Origin: Bradyrhizobium algeriense
GTDB taxonomy: Bacteria > Pseudomonadota > Alphaproteobacteria > Rhizobiales > Xanthobacteraceae
Length of the DNA stretch: 64,000 bases
Reading direction: 5' to 3'
Assembly (NCBI RefSeq): GCF_003062295.1
Contig: NZ_PYCN01000019.1
Location: 62,001-126,000 of the forward strand
The first letter of the stretch is position 1; each line of letters opens with the position of its first letter. This document shows positions 8,290 through 17,654 of this stretch, piece after piece. Below the pieces are notes generated by a model, which was not told the DNA's origin, did not search any database, and worked only from the letters and a program-made list of their open reading frames with translations. The position numbers and the translations under genes are program-made.

Positions 8290-10900
8290 TCACGATCCTC
8301 ATGGGAACTACGATTACCTTGCGGACGGCCTTGCCGCCGAGAGCGAGTTTTACCGCATCGAGCGACAAAACGGCAGCCTCAATTTCCGGATTTTGGGCGA
8401 CCCGTGGCACGGTAACATCACCCCGTTTCTTGCCGTTGACCTGGACCACCAGCGTCACGGTGTCTTCAACCAGCAAATCGCGTTCGATTTGGGGCCAATC
8501 GGCCTCCGAAATCAACCCGGACTGCCCCAGCACCTGCCAGCATTCCTCGGCCAGATGCGGCATCATCGGCGCGAAAAGTTGAACCAGGATGATTGCGGCC
8601 TCCCGAACCACCCAGGCGGTGTCCGGCGACGGTGTTCCGCCCTTACCCAGCACCTCGGCCAGCGCGTTGGTGAATTCACGGATATGGGCGAGGCAGACGT
8701 TGAAATGCAGCCGCTCGATTCCGGACGACACCCTGTCCAGCGCACCATGGGCCGCCTTGCGCAAGCCGAGCGCATCGGCGCCGAACGAGGCTGGTCGGTC
8801 GGCCGGAGCCATTTTGGCGATCTCGGCCGATTCGTTGACCAGCCGCCACAGCCGCTGCACGAAGCGCGAGGCACCCTGCACGCGCTCGTCGCTCCAGATC
8901 ACGTCGCGGTCGGGCGGCGAGTCCGACAGCATGAACCAGCGCGCGACGTCGGCGCCGTAGGTCGCGATGATGTCGTCGGGGTCGACGGTGTTCTTTTTCG
9001 ACTTCGACATCTTCTCGATCGCGCCGATCGAGATATCTTCGCCGGTTTCCAGCAGGATGGCGCGCTTGCCATTGCCGCCGGCTTCGATCTTCACTTCCGC
9101 CGGCGTGACGTAGGAGCCATCGGCCTTCTGATAGGTCTCATGCACCACCATGCCTTGCGTGAACATGCCCGCGAACGGCTCGTCCATGCCGATATGGCCG
9201 GTCGCCTTCATCGCGCGGGTGAAGAAGCGGCTGTAGAGCAGGTGCAGAATCGCGTGCTCGACGCCGCCGATATACTGGTCGACCGGCATCATCCGGTTCG
9301 CCACATCAGGCGTGGTCGGCGCTTTCTCGTTCCAGGGATCGGTGAAGCGCGCAAAATACCAGGACGAATCCACGAAGGTGTCCATGGTGTCGGTTTCGCG
9401 CTGGGCTTTGCCGCCGCATTTCGGGCAGGTGACGTGCCGCCAGGTCGGGTGATGGTCGAGCGCGTTGCCCGGCTTGTCGAAGGTCGCATCCTCCGGCAGC
9501 ACCACCGGCAACTGATCGTCCGGCACCGGCACCACGTCGCATTTCGGGCAGTGGATCACCGGGATCGGGCAGCCCCAATAGCGCTGGCGTGAAATGCCCC
9601 AGTCGCGGAGTCGGAAGTTTACCTGCCGCTCGCCAACGGGCGCGTTGCCGCGAATTTCCTTCTCCAGCCGTTTTGCGACCTCTTCCTTGGCCTGCTCGAT
9701 GGTCATGCCATCGAGGAAGCGGGAATTGATCATGCGGCCTTCACCGTCGTAAGCGGTGTCCGTGATGACGAACGTCTTGGGATCCTGGCCCTCGGGGCAG
9801 ACCACCGGCGTCACGCCCAGCGCATATTTGTTGACGAAATCGAGGTCGCGCTGGTCGTGCCCCGGGCAGCCGAAGATCGCGCCCGTGCCGTATTCCATCA
9901 GCACGAAGTTCGCCACGTAAACCGGCAGCTTCCAGTTCGGATCGAACGGGTGAACGGCGCGGATGCCGGTGTCAAAGCCCTGCTTCTCGGCGGTATCGAT
10001 GATTTCCTGCGCCGTGCCGATGCGCTTTACTTCGGCGATGAACTCCGCCAGTTTCGGGTCCTTCGCAGCCGCGGCCTGCGCCAGCGGATGGTCGGCCGCG
10101 ATCGCCATGAATTTTGCGCCGAACAGCGTGTCGGGCCGCGTCGTGAAAATCTTCAGCTCCGACTCGCCCGCCGGCGTCGTGGCCTGATCGAGCGCGAAGC
10201 GCAGCAGCAGGCCCTCGGAGCGGCCGATCCAGTTGCGCTGCATCAGCCGGACCTTGTCGGGCCAGCGATCCAGCCCGTCCAGCGCGTCCAGCAGTTCCTG
10301 CGAGTACTTTGTGATCTTGAAGACCCACTGGCTCATCTCGCGCTGCTCGACGACGGCGCCGGAGCGCCAGCCGCGGCCGTCGATCACCTGCTCGTTGGCG
10401 AGCACGGTCATGTCGACCGGGTCCCAGTTGAGCTTGCGTTTCTCGCGCTCGGCCAGCCCCGCGCGCAGCATGTCCAGGAACATCTTCTGCTGATGCTTGT
10501 AATAGCCGGGATCGCAGGTCGCGAATTCGCGTGACCAGTCCAGCGACAGCCCGATCGACCGCAGCTGCTTCTTCATCGCGGCGATGTTGTCGTAGGTCCA
10601 GGCTTTTGGCGCGACCTTGCGCTCGATCGCGGCGTTCTCCGCCGGCAGCCCGAACGCATCCCAGCCCATCGGGTGCAAGACGTTAAAACCCTTGGCGCGC
10701 ATGAACCGCGCCAGCACGTCGCCCAGCGTATAATTGCGGACATGCCCGATATGGATGCGCCCGGACGGGTAGGGGAACATCTCGAGCACATAGTATTTCG
10801 GCCGCGGATCGTCATTTTTCGAGGCGAAGATCGCCTTTTCGTCCCACTGGCGTTGCCAGCGCGGCTCGGAATCACGGGCGTTGTAACGTTCGGAGGTCAT
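8276..10900 (-). CDS. leuS: Leucyl-tRNA synthetase
   Basis: This 874-residue class I aminoacyl-tRNA synthetase charges tRNA-Leu. The HIGH signature is at residues 50-53 (YPSGRIHIGHVRNY) and KMSKS at 630-634. A zinc-ribbon-like pair of CPKC motifs and the CP1 editing domain (FTTRPDTLFG) are present. The C-terminal domain ends with the VNGKKRGDVTVP strand typical of bacterial LeuRS. Length is standard. It heads the operon leuS-lptE-holA and is separated from the next gene by about 130 bases with no visible feature. Confidence 0.98.
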   Translation of the reverse strand: MTSERYNARDSEPRWQRQWDEKAIFASKNDDPRPKYYVLEMFPYPSGRIHIGHVRNYTLGDVLARFMRAKGFNVLHPMGWDAFGLPAENAAIERKVAPKAWTYDNIAAMKKQLRSIGLSLDWSREFATCDPGYYKHQQKMFLDMLRAGLAEREKRKLNWDPVDMTVLANEQVIDGRGWRSGAVVEQREMSQWVFKITKYSQELLDALDGLDRWPDKVRLMQRNWIGRSEGLLLRFALDQATTPAGESELKIFTTRPDTLFGAKFMAIAADHPLAQAAAAKDPKLAEFIAEVKRIGTAQEIIDTAEKQGFDTGIRAVHPFDPNWKLPVYVANFVLMEYGTGAIFGCPGHDQRDLDFVNKYALGVTPVVCPEGQDPKTFVITDTAYDGEGRMINSRFLDGMTIEQAKEEVAKRLEKEIRGNAPVGERQVNFRLRDWGISRQRYWGCPIPVIHCPKCDVVPVPDDQLPVVLPEDATFDKPGNALDHHPTWRHVTCPKCGGKAQRETDTMDTFVDSSWYFARFTDPWNEKAPTTPDVANRMMPVDQYIGGVEHAILHLLYSRFFTRAMKATGHIGMDEPFAGMFTQGMVVHETYQKADGSYVTPAEVKIEAGGNGKRAILLETGEDISIGAIEKMSKSKKNTVDPDDIIATYGADVARWFMLSDSPPDRDVIWSDERVQGASRFVQRLWRLVNESAEIAKMAPADRPASFGADALGLRKAAHGALDRVSSGIERLHFNVCLAHIREFTNALAEVLGKGGTPSPDTAWVVREAAIILVQLFAPMMPHLAEECWQVLGQSGLISEADWPQIERDLLVEDTVTLVVQVNGKKRGDVTVPRVAQNPEIEAAVLSLDAVKLALGGKAVRKVIVVPMRIVNVVG

Positions 10901-11030
10901 GGAATCGCAGGGCTTTTGTGGATTCGGGTCCGTCCAGAGGACGGCGGACTAGGCCACAAAAGCGGCTGCGGGGTCAACGGGTTGGGGCAGTGGGAACAGC
11001 CATTTGGTCGACGGGTGAGGGTGGTGGCGC

Positions 11031-12722
11031 TCACCCCGTCATCGCCAAGCCGGCCTCATCCACCAGCTTGGCAAAGCCGTGCTCGACCACGGTGTTACGG
11101 CCGCGGTGTTTGGCGGCGTAGAGGGCGGCATCCGCCGCCTCGATCAGGTCGCCGGGAGTTTGGGCGTCGCTCGGCAGCGTCGCGGCCACGCCGACGCTGA
11201 CGGTGACGATGCAGTGGCTGGAGGTGATATGCGGCAGGCCGAGGCCCTGAATGGTCGCGCGCACGGTTTCGCCGATCTCCAGCGCCTTCTGCGGGCTCGT
11301 GTTCGGCAGCAGCAGGCAGAATTCCTCGCCGCCATAGCGGCCGGCAAAGCCCATTGTGTCGGCGGCGATGCCGGCCAGCGCTTCGCCGAGCCGGGTGAGG
11401 CAGGCGTCGCCCTCGGGGTGGCCATAGGTGTCGTTGTAAAGCTTGAAGTGATCGACATCGATCATCAACAGCGACAGCTCGCTGTTATGCTGCTGCGCCT
11501 TCAGCCATTCGAAATCGAGTCGGCTCTGGAAGCCGCGGCGGTTGGCGAGACCCGACAGCATATCGATCGAGGCCATCACGGTGAGCCGGTCGTTGGTGGC
11601 GACCAGTTCGCGCTCGCGCTGGCTGAGTTGGGCGGCCATCGCATTGAAGGCGCGGGCGAGCGGCATGAACTCCGCAGGCAGGCGGCTGCGCGAGACGCGG
11701 GCCGACGAATCGCCCTCGCCGAATCGCTTGGCCATTCCGGTCATGACTTCGATCGGATTGATGATGAGCTTCTCTGCCCCGATCAGCGCGCCGAGCAGCA
11801 CGAACAGGCAGACGAATCCCAACTGAAGATAGGCGGTGCGGATGTCGCGATTGATCGCGGCCGTGACCTTGGCCTCGTCGACGCTGACGATCAGGCGCGA
11901 TTGCGTCCCGGGAATGCGCGCGAAACTGATGGCGCGCTTGGAGCCGTCGTTAGCGGTGAAGGAAAGCGAGCCCGTATCGGAGTTGGAGCTGAGCGCCTTG
12001 TAGGTGATGGCCGACAGCAGCGGCACGTTGTCGAGCGGCCGGCCGATCATGCTGGCCTGGTCCGGTGGCGCCGCCAGCACCACGCCGGTGCTATCGATCA
12101 GGAGAGATGAAATGCCCGGCCGTCCGCCGAGGTTGGCCATGATCTTCGACAGCCAGTCGAGATTGATGCCGGCGACCGCTACCGAATCTTCGTCCGGGTT
12201 GATCGCGGAGACCGGATAGGCGGCCATCATGATCGGCCGGTTGTTGGTCTTGCCGAACAGGTAGTCGCTGACGACGAAATCGCGGGTTTCCTGCGCCTTC
12301 CTGAAATAGTCGCGATCGCCGATGTTGAGGCCGACCTGAATGTTCAGGGTGGAACACTGCACCACGCCGTCCTTGCTCACGAGCATGATGCTGCGGATCC
12401 AGGGCAGGTTGGCGGGCAGGCTGGCACGCAGGATTTCGCAACTGCGCCCGATGCCGCTGGAGGCGCGGATATAGGCGGCGGATTTCAGCATCGTCTCGAC
12501 GGAGGAGATCACCTCGCGCTGGGTCTCTGCGCTGTGGTGGGTGATGTTGGCGTATTCTTCCGAAGCGATCGCGATCTGCTTGGCGCGGGTGCCTTCGAGC
12601 GAGCGGACGCGCTCCAGCATCAAGGGCGCCACCAGCATCAAGGCCAGCATGGCAAGCCGCGCCCGGATTCCCAGAAGCTTCTTGAGTTTGATCCGATTGC
12701 GGTTGAAAGTAACGCCAGACAT
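11031..12722 (-). CDS. Membrane diguanylate cyclase with extracellular cache domain
   Basis: This 563-residue protein probably makes cyclic di-GMP from two GTP. A first transmembrane helix (RLAMLALMLVAPLML) is followed by a periplasmic region of about 250 residues with a double-cache pattern. A second helix (GFVCLFVLLGALIGA), a HAMP-like segment and a C-terminal GGDEF domain complete it. The active-site motif is GGEEF at residues 464-468, so catalysis is expected. The RxxD inhibitory site that usually sits nine residues before it is absent. The start at 12722 (MSGVTFNRNR) has a GGGGGA Shine-Dalgarno sequence; longer in-frame extension overlaps the divergent yggS gene and is rejected. Confidence 0.9.
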   Translation of the reverse strand: MSGVTFNRNRIKLKKLLGIRARLAMLALMLVAPLMLERVRSLEGTRAKQIAIASEEYANITHHSAETQREVISSVETMLKSAAYIRASSGIGRSCEILRASLPANLPWIRSIMLVSKDGVVQCSTLNIQVGLNIGDRDYFRKAQETRDFVVSDYLFGKTNNRPIMMAAYPVSAINPDEDSVAVAGINLDWLSKIMANLGGRPGISSLLIDSTGVVLAAPPDQASMIGRPLDNVPLLSAITYKALSSNSDTGSLSFTANDGSKRAISFARIPGTQSRLIVSVDEAKVTAAINRDIRTAYLQLGFVCLFVLLGALIGAEKLIINPIEVMTGMAKRFGEGDSSARVSRSRLPAEFMPLARAFNAMAAQLSQRERELVATNDRLTVMASIDMLSGLANRRGFQSRLDFEWLKAQQHNSELSLLMIDVDHFKLYNDTYGHPEGDACLTRLGEALAGIAADTMGFAGRYGGEEFCLLLPNTSPQKALEIGETVRATIQGLGLPHITSSHCIVTVSVGVAATLPSDAQTPGDLIEAADAALYAAKHRGRNTVVEHGFAKLVDEAGLAMTG

Positions 12723-12840
12723 CCTGTCCCCCCACAGCGGAGGGTAAAGCGAAGGTTTCAAAAAGCCTTTCCCGAACTTGGTAAAATTCGAGGAAATGCC
12801 GTAAAATTTCCGGCCGAAATCAGGACATGAAGCGAGAGAG

Positions 12841-13518
12841 ATGGCGACACCGCTAACCAAGTCTTTACCAAACGGCCTGGCCCAGGTGGAGCAGGACATC
12901 GCGCGCGCGTGCAAGGAAGCGCGCCGCGAGCGCGCGTCGGTGACGCTGATCGCGGTGTCGAAGACATTTGAAGCAACAGCGATTTCGCGTGTCATCGATG
13001 CCGGGCAGCGCGTGTTCGGCGAAAATCGCGTGCAGGAAGCCAAGGCGAAATGGCCGGCGCTGGTGTCGGCCTGTCCCGGAATTGCGCTGCATCTGATCGG
13101 GCCGTTGCAATCCAACAAGGCGAAGGAGGCGGTGGCGCTGTTCGACGCCATCCATTCGATCGACCGTCCCAGTATTTGCGAAGCGTTAGCCAAGGAAATT
13201 AATTCCCAGAACAAGCGGCCGGAATTGTTCATTCAAGTGAACACTGGTGAAGAGCCGCAAAAGGCCGGCGTCGCGCCGGGCGAGGCGGATGCCTTCATCG
13301 CGAACTGTCGCGACAAATACGGCCTGGTGATCTCCGGCTTGATGTGCATCCCGCCGGTCGACGAAGCGCCGGCGCCGCATTTCGCGTTGACGGCCAAGAT
13401 CGCCGCGCGCAACGGGCTGAAAAATCTGTCGATGGGCATGAGCGCCGATTTCGCGGTAGCGATCCAGCTCGGTGCCACGCATGTGCGCGTGGGGTCGGCG
13501 ATTTTCGGGACGCGGTAA
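12841..13518 (+). CDS. PLP homeostasis protein (YggS/PROSC family)
   Basis: This 225-residue single-domain alanine-racemase-like barrel binds pyridoxal phosphate and buffers its level; it has no known catalytic activity. The PLP lysine is Lys41 in LIAVSKTFE. The conserved FGENRVQEA and HLIGPLQSNKAKEAV blocks, the MGMSADFAVAIQLGATHVRVGSAIFG ending split over the last 40 residues, and the total length all fit. It is divergent from the diguanylate cyclase with 118 bases between starts. E. coli yggS would be the named homologue. Confidence 0.94.
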   Translation: MATPLTKSLPNGLAQVEQDIARACKEARRERASVTLIAVSKTFEATAISRVIDAGQRVFGENRVQEAKAKWPALVSACPGIALHLIGPLQSNKAKEAVALFDAIHSIDRPSICEALAKEINSQNKRPELFIQVNTGEEPQKAGVAPGEADAFIANCRDKYGLVISGLMCIPPVDEAPAPHFALTAKIAARNGLKNLSMGMSADFAVAIQLGATHVRVGSAIFGTR

Positions 13519-13521
13519 CTC

Positions 13522-13642
13522 GTCGTCCCTGCGAACGCAGGGACCCATAACCACAGGCGTTTGTTATTGCGCGAGGCCGTCGACCAGCCGTTATAAATCG
13601 AGAGGCCGCGGCGTATGGGTCCCTGCGTTCGCAGGGACGACA
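13522..13642. repeat. Intergenic palindrome, GTCGTCCCTGCG type
   Basis: Arms 13522-13549 and 13615-13642 are perfectly complementary over 28 bases. Each arm is itself a small palindrome (ccctgcgaacgcaggg). A 65-base AT-richer loop separates them. It lies between convergent yggS and the hydratase gene and may work as a bidirectional transcription stop. Confidence 0.88.
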
Positions 13643-13649
13643 GCGGTGT

Positions 13650-14435
13650 CTACTTGAACCCCACCGACACCTTTCCGAGCGCGCCGAAATCAACCGCGCA
13701 AAAATCGCCCGACTGTATCGGCAGCGGTGGGTGGCAGGTGCCGGTCGTGACGACACGGCCGGCCTTCAACGTCACGCCAAGCTGGCGCAGTTCATTGGCG
13801 AGCCAGGTCAGTGCAATCCTGGGATCGCCGAGCACATTCTTGCCGTGACCGGTGAATTGCTGGCCGCGCATCGTGATGACCGGCCGTTCCTCGACAAGAT
13901 CGAGCGAGCGCCAGTCCGCAACTGCCGGCGGGCCGAGCACGAACAGATGCGCGCAGGCGTTGTCGGCAATGATCTGTGCGGCACCGGCGCTGACGAAATC
14001 GGCAAACCGCGAATCCGGAATCTCGATAGCGGGATGCAGCGTGTCGACCGCGTCGAGCACCTGCTGCACGGTATAGGGCGTGGGACGCGTCGGCAGATCC
14101 ACGCGCATGCGAAAGGCGAATTCGGGTTCGGCGACGCGCATTTCGTTGCCCGCCATCGAAGCCGTTCCGCCATCTGATATCACCGTCTCGGCCAGGATAC
14201 GCCCGGCCATCGGGCCGTCGACGTTGATGTGCTTTTGTCCGGCCTCGCTGGTGGCAGCGATCTTCCAGCCGAACAAACTATCGGATGAATATTGCTCGAT
14301 TCCCGCCTGGATTGCATAGCCTTCGATGCGGTCGCGTGGCCGCAGCTTTTCGTCGAGGCCGGCAAATTTGGTGCCGGCGCGCCAGTGGTCATGCAGCGTC
14401 TTTGATGCGGCTGCTATCGCGTTCTTATCGAGCAT
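13650..14435 (-). CDS. 2-keto-4-pentenoate hydratase-like enzyme (fumarylacetoacetase fold)
   Basis: This 261-residue protein resembles MhpD/XylJ hydratases, which add water to 2-hydroxypenta-2,4-dienoate in meta-cleavage pathways. Matching features are GWKIAATSEAGQ near the middle of the N-terminal half, the metal-binding pattern VAEPEFAFRM (Glu-x-Glu), HPAIEIPDSRF, and the C-terminal GTCHPPLPIQSGD stretch. No other aromatic-degradation genes are adjacent, so the physiological substrate is unknown. Decarboxylase relatives have the same fold and cannot be excluded. The downstream end touches the palindromic repeat at 13522. Confidence 0.78.
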   Translation of the reverse strand: MLDKNAIAAASKTLHDHWRAGTKFAGLDEKLRPRDRIEGYAIQAGIEQYSSDSLFGWKIAATSEAGQKHINVDGPMAGRILAETVISDGGTASMAGNEMRVAEPEFAFRMRVDLPTRPTPYTVQQVLDAVDTLHPAIEIPDSRFADFVSAGAAQIIADNACAHLFVLGPPAVADWRSLDLVEERPVITMRGQQFTGHGKNVLGDPRIALTWLANELRQLGVTLKAGRVVTTGTCHPPLPIQSGDFCAVDFGALGKVSVGFK

Positions 14436-14450
14436 TGTTTTGATTCCCCA

Positions 14451-15020
14451 TCAGCCGATCATGATCTTGGTCTGCGGTCCCATCCGCCGCAACAGCCGCA
14501 GCATGGCGGATTTCGTCATCGAAACGCACCCGGCCGTCGGCGAGAAATTGGGGCGTGCCAGATGCAGGAACACGGCGCTGCCGCGGCCGGCTATCCGTGG
14601 GCCGGCGTTGTGATCGATTTCGACGATGAAATCGTAGAGGTGGTCCTCGCGCGTCAGCCGGTCGCCGGGCTGGTCGCGGACCAGACGGATCGGCTGATTG
14701 TAACGGCGGTCCTGCGGGTCCTCGCACCAGGCGTCTTCGGGCCGGATCGGCCGCACCGGAAGATAGGTCCGCGGCCGAGGATGGCGGTCGGCGCGCCACC
14801 ACAATTGCAGCGGGCGGTACGTGCCCTTCGGGGTGCCGCCGTCGCCCTCCCGTTTGTTGGCGAGGATGCCGCCGCGGCCAAGTGCCACCGGCACAGTCCA
14901 ACCGTCGGCCGTCAGCCAGCCCCGGCGCGGATCGCCGGCCGCCCGGTGGACCCTGATTGCCGTCAGCGGCCGATCACGCGCGACTGTCTTATAAGTGATT
15001 GTAATAGCGTTGCTTTCCAT
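14451..15020 (-). CDS. L,D-transpeptidase family protein (YkuD domain)
   Basis: The C-terminal half carries the catalytic signature HLARPNFSPTAGCVSM, with the active cysteine in GC and the conserved histidine before it. L,D-transpeptidases crosslink peptidoglycan between meso-DAP residues or attach proteins to it. The preceding stretch GRGGILANKREGDGGTPKG is typical of the short cytosolic-looking YkuD branch. No signal peptide is visible. The start at 15020 (MESNAITITYK) is a choice; the frame stays open to 15230. It is divergent from the CenR-like regulator, a linkage that suggests envelope control. Confidence 0.8.
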   Translation of the reverse strand: MESNAITITYKTVARDRPLTAIRVHRAAGDPRRGWLTADGWTVPVALGRGGILANKREGDGGTPKGTYRPLQLWWRADRHPRPRTYLPVRPIRPEDAWCEDPQDRRYNQPIRLVRDQPGDRLTREDHLYDFIVEIDHNAGPRIAGRGSAVFLHLARPNFSPTAGCVSMTKSAMLRLLRRMGPQTKIMIG

Positions 15021-15290
15021 GCCGATGCCCGAATCTTGGGGTTGCCTGTCCGGCCACAATTGTCCTATGGACGCCATTACAGGACATTCATCCAAACGCG
15101 GCTCAAATTTGGGGTAGACTGCGGCCCGGCTTGAGAATCTGTAACAATTCCTTACCTCAATACGAATCAGTACCCTGATGACCCGGCTTGCTTGTGAAGT
15201 TTGCCTGCGAATCAGGTTGTCACCGACCAAGACCCGGCTTGAGACGCTTCCACTTGTGTCCGCCGCCTGCCCTCAAGAGGATCGTATCCT

Positions 15291-15977
15291 ATGCCCAATG
15301 CCCGCAAGATCCTGATCGTGGATGACGACACCGATCTGCGCGACACACTGGTCGAGCAACTATCGCTGCACGAGGAGTTCGAAGCTTCCGCGGTCGACAC
15401 CGGCGCCAAGGGCGCCAGCGCCGCCAAGGCCAATTCCCCCGATCTGGTGCTGATGGATGTCGGCTTGCCGGATACCGATGGGCGGGAAGTCGTGCGCAGC
15501 CTCCGCAAGGGGGGCTTCAAGGCGCCGATCATCATGCTGACCGGCCACGACACTGACTCAGACACCATCCTGGGGCTCGAATCCGGCGCCAATGATTACG
15601 TCGCAAAGCCGTTCCGGTTCGCGGTCCTGCTTGCCCGGATCAGGGCGCAGCTCCGCCAGCACGAGGCCAGCGAGGACGCGGTGTTTTCCGTCGGTCCCTA
15701 CAGCTTTCGGCCCGGCTCCAAGATGCTGACCGCCGCCAATGCCAGAAAAGTTCGACTGACCGAGAAGGAAACCGCGATCCTGCGTTTCCTGTATCGCGCC
15801 GGCCAGTTGCCGGTTTCGCGCGAGACGTTGCTGCAGGAAGTCTGGGGCTACAATTCGGGCGTCACCACGCACACGCTGGAAACCCACATCTACCGTCTCA
15901 GGCAGAAGATCGAGAAGGATGCTGCCAATCCGGAAATCCTGGTGACGGAAGCCGGTGGCTACAAGCTGGTGCCGTGA
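15291..15977 (+). CDS. cenR: OmpR-type response regulator, CenR-like
   Basis: This 228-residue regulator has a receiver domain with acidic pocket residues DDD at 11-13, phospho-acceptor Asp56 (LVLMDVGLP) and the conserved lysine in DYVAKPFR. A winged-helix DNA-binding domain follows (LTEKETAILRFLYRAG to THTLETHIYRLRQKIE). Sequence style and the neighbourhood of lolA, ftsK, xthA and an L,D-transpeptidase fit CenR, the cell-envelope regulator of Caulobacter and Brucella. No histidine kinase is adjacent, as is usual for CenR. The gene has an AGAGGA ribosome site. The family call is solid; the CenR assignment is inference. Confidence 0.8.
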   Translation: MPNARKILIVDDDTDLRDTLVEQLSLHEEFEASAVDTGAKGASAAKANSPDLVLMDVGLPDTDGREVVRSLRKGGFKAPIIMLTGHDTDSDTILGLESGANDYVAKPFRFAVLLARIRAQLRQHEASEDAVFSVGPYSFRPGSKMLTAANARKVRLTEKETAILRFLYRAGQLPVSRETLLQEVWGYNSGVTTHTLETHIYRLRQKIEKDAANPEILVTEAGGYKLVP

Positions 15978-16028
15978 TACGATTCGCAGCTACGTTTCGT
16001 AATTTTCGCGCATCCCGGTCACAGGTCC

Positions 16029-16469
16029 ATGTCGATCGAAGATGATGTAGCCCTGCTCGAGCGGGTCCCGACATTGCGCCTGTTGGGAACGGCGGCCTTG
16101 CGCATGCTGGCGATCGGCTCGGAGCAGCGCGATTTCTCGCCCGGCGATTATTTGTTCAACGCCGGCGACGAGGCGGATGCGGGCTACATCGTTCAACGCG
16201 GCGCGATCCGCGTCGAGGACGGCGGCGCCGAAGTCGTTGCGGGCCCCGGTGCCCTGATCGGCGAGTTGGCGCTCATCGTCGCGATGAAGCGGCCGTCGAG
16301 TGCGGTCGCGCTTGATCATTCCTCGGTCATCCGGGTGGCGCGCAGCCTGTTTCAACGCGTGCTCGAAAGCGATCCGGGCGCGGCGCGCCGCCTGCGCGAC
16401 GAGCTCGCCACCCGCACCAGCCAGCTCGCCAGCGATATTTTGATGGCCGGCGCCAAGCTGAGTATTTAG
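16029..16469 (+). CDS. Stand-alone cyclic nucleotide-binding domain protein
   Basis: This 146-residue protein consists of one Crp-like cNMP-binding domain without a DNA-binding HTH. The phosphate-binding cassette region reads GELALIVAMKRPSSAVA (about residues 78-94), keeping the Gly-Glu and the Arg88 plus Ser pair that contact cyclic nucleotide phosphate in canonical proteins. It starts 51 bases after the CenR-like regulator on the same strand and probably shares its transcript. It may sense cAMP or cGMP and act on a partner protein; no partner is evident. Confidence 0.82.
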   Translation: MSIEDDVALLERVPTLRLLGTAALRMLAIGSEQRDFSPGDYLFNAGDEADAGYIVQRGAIRVEDGGAEVVAGPGALIGELALIVAMKRPSSAVALDHSSVIRVARSLFQRVLESDPGAARRLRDELATRTSQLASDILMAGAKLSI

Positions 16470-16577
16470 CGCAGGATGAGATCAGGTTGGGCCGCGACGA
16501 CGGACCGCCTCGTGTCCCGGACGCGCGCGGCATGAGTACCGCGAGCCGGTGCTCATTCTACTTTGCATGGGGTTGTT

Positions 16578-16625
16578 TTCGCCTTCCCTGCCTGGGCATC
16601 GGTCGCTCCAGGCAGGGAAGGCGAA
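16578..16625. repeat. Perfect 18-base inverted repeat after xthA
   Basis: Arms 16578-16595 and 16608-16625 (core cgccttccctgcctgg) are fully complementary with a 12-base loop. The right arm ends one base before the xthA stop codon. It probably ends transcription between convergent genes, although neither side has a long T-run. Confidence 0.75.
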
Positions 16626-16626
16626 G

Positions 16627-17442
16627 CTACACGTCCAGCGTCACCGTCACCGGCACGTGGTCGGACGGTCGCTCCCAGCTGCGGGCGTCTCGCGTAATCT
16701 TGAAATCGGTGACACCGTCTTTCAGCGCGCGCGAAACCCAGATGTGGTCGAGCCGCCGGCCGCGGTCGCCCACCGTCCAGTCGGCGGCGCGGTAGCTCCA
16801 CCACGTATAGACCTTTTCCGAAAGCGGGATCCGTTCGCGCGCGACATCGAACCATTCGCCATGGGCCTGCGCGGCCAAGAGCTTCTCGCATTCGATCGGC
16901 GTGTGCGAGACGACCTTCAAAAGCTGCTTGTGCGACCACACGTCGTTCTCATGGGGCGCGACATTGAGGTCGCCGACCAGGATATGCCGGTCGTCGCCGC
17001 GCGGATGCAGCGGTTCGCACGCCTTCATCTCGTCGAGAAATTTCAGCTTGTGATCGAACTTCGGATTGAGCGCGGGATCGGGAATGTCGCCGCCGGCCGG
17101 CACGTAGAAATTATGCAGCACCAGCGGCTTTGCGAGCTGCGCCTTCTCGCCGAACGCCACCGAGATGTGACGCGAATCGATGTTGTCGCAGAAGGTTCGG
17201 ATATCGGTGGTTTCGAACGGCAGTTTCGAGACGATGGCGACGCCGTGATAGCCCTTCTGCCCGTTCAGCGCGACATGCTCGTAGCCGAGACGCTTGAATC
17301 GCTTCAGCGGGAAAGCGTCGTCGATGCATTTTGTTTCCTGCAGGCACAACACGTCCGGCCGCGCCGATTTGAGGAATTTGGCGACGATGTCGATGCGCAG
17401 GCGCACCGAATTGATATTCCACGTTGTCAGGGAAAACCGCAT
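16627..17442 (-). CDS. xthA: Exodeoxyribonuclease III
   Basis: This 271-residue Mg-dependent AP endonuclease and 3'-5' exonuclease acts in base excision repair. Motifs of the exonuclease-endonuclease-phosphatase fold are in order: TTWNINSVR at the N-terminus, LCLQETKC with the metal-binding glutamate, GYHGVAIVSK, VGDLNVAPHENDVW, RRLDHIWVS and the C-terminal SDHVPVTV with the catalytic histidine. Length agrees with E. coli XthA. It is in the ftsK-lolA-xthA neighbourhood common in Rhizobiales. Confidence 0.95.
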   Translation of the reverse strand: MRFSLTTWNINSVRLRIDIVAKFLKSARPDVLCLQETKCIDDAFPLKRFKRLGYEHVALNGQKGYHGVAIVSKLPFETTDIRTFCDNIDSRHISVAFGEKAQLAKPLVLHNFYVPAGGDIPDPALNPKFDHKLKFLDEMKACEPLHPRGDDRHILVGDLNVAPHENDVWSHKQLLKVVSHTPIECEKLLAAQAHGEWFDVARERIPLSEKVYTWWSYRAADWTVGDRGRRLDHIWVSRALKDGVTDFKITRDARSWERPSDHVPVTVTLDV

Positions 17443-17503
17443 GAGGGCCGTGTCTTAACACGGTTCGTGATGACGTCGCCTGCTTGTCCACAGCTGGAAT
17501 TTC

Positions 17504-17628
17504 GTAGGGTCGGCAAAGGCGCATCTGCGCCGTGCCCACCATCTATCGAACCGTGACCCTGCCGGTGGGCACGCGGAGCCTGTCATCGGGCGCGCATTTG
17601 CGCGACCCGGTGGCTTTGCCCACCTTAC
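17504..17628. repeat. Composite intergenic palindrome with a nested 40-base module
   Basis: The outer frame begins 'gtagggtcggcaaaggcgc' and ends 'ggctttgcccacctta', a gtagggtgggcaaag-type palindrome. Inside it, positions 17573-17615 carry the module 'gcggagcctgtcatcgggcg...cgcgacccggtggct'. The same module appears at 41823-41865 and, inverted, at 55011-55054 within repeats of a different outer sequence. Confidence 0.8.
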
Positions 17629-17654
17629 GGAAGGAAATGGAGAAGGCGCGCCGT

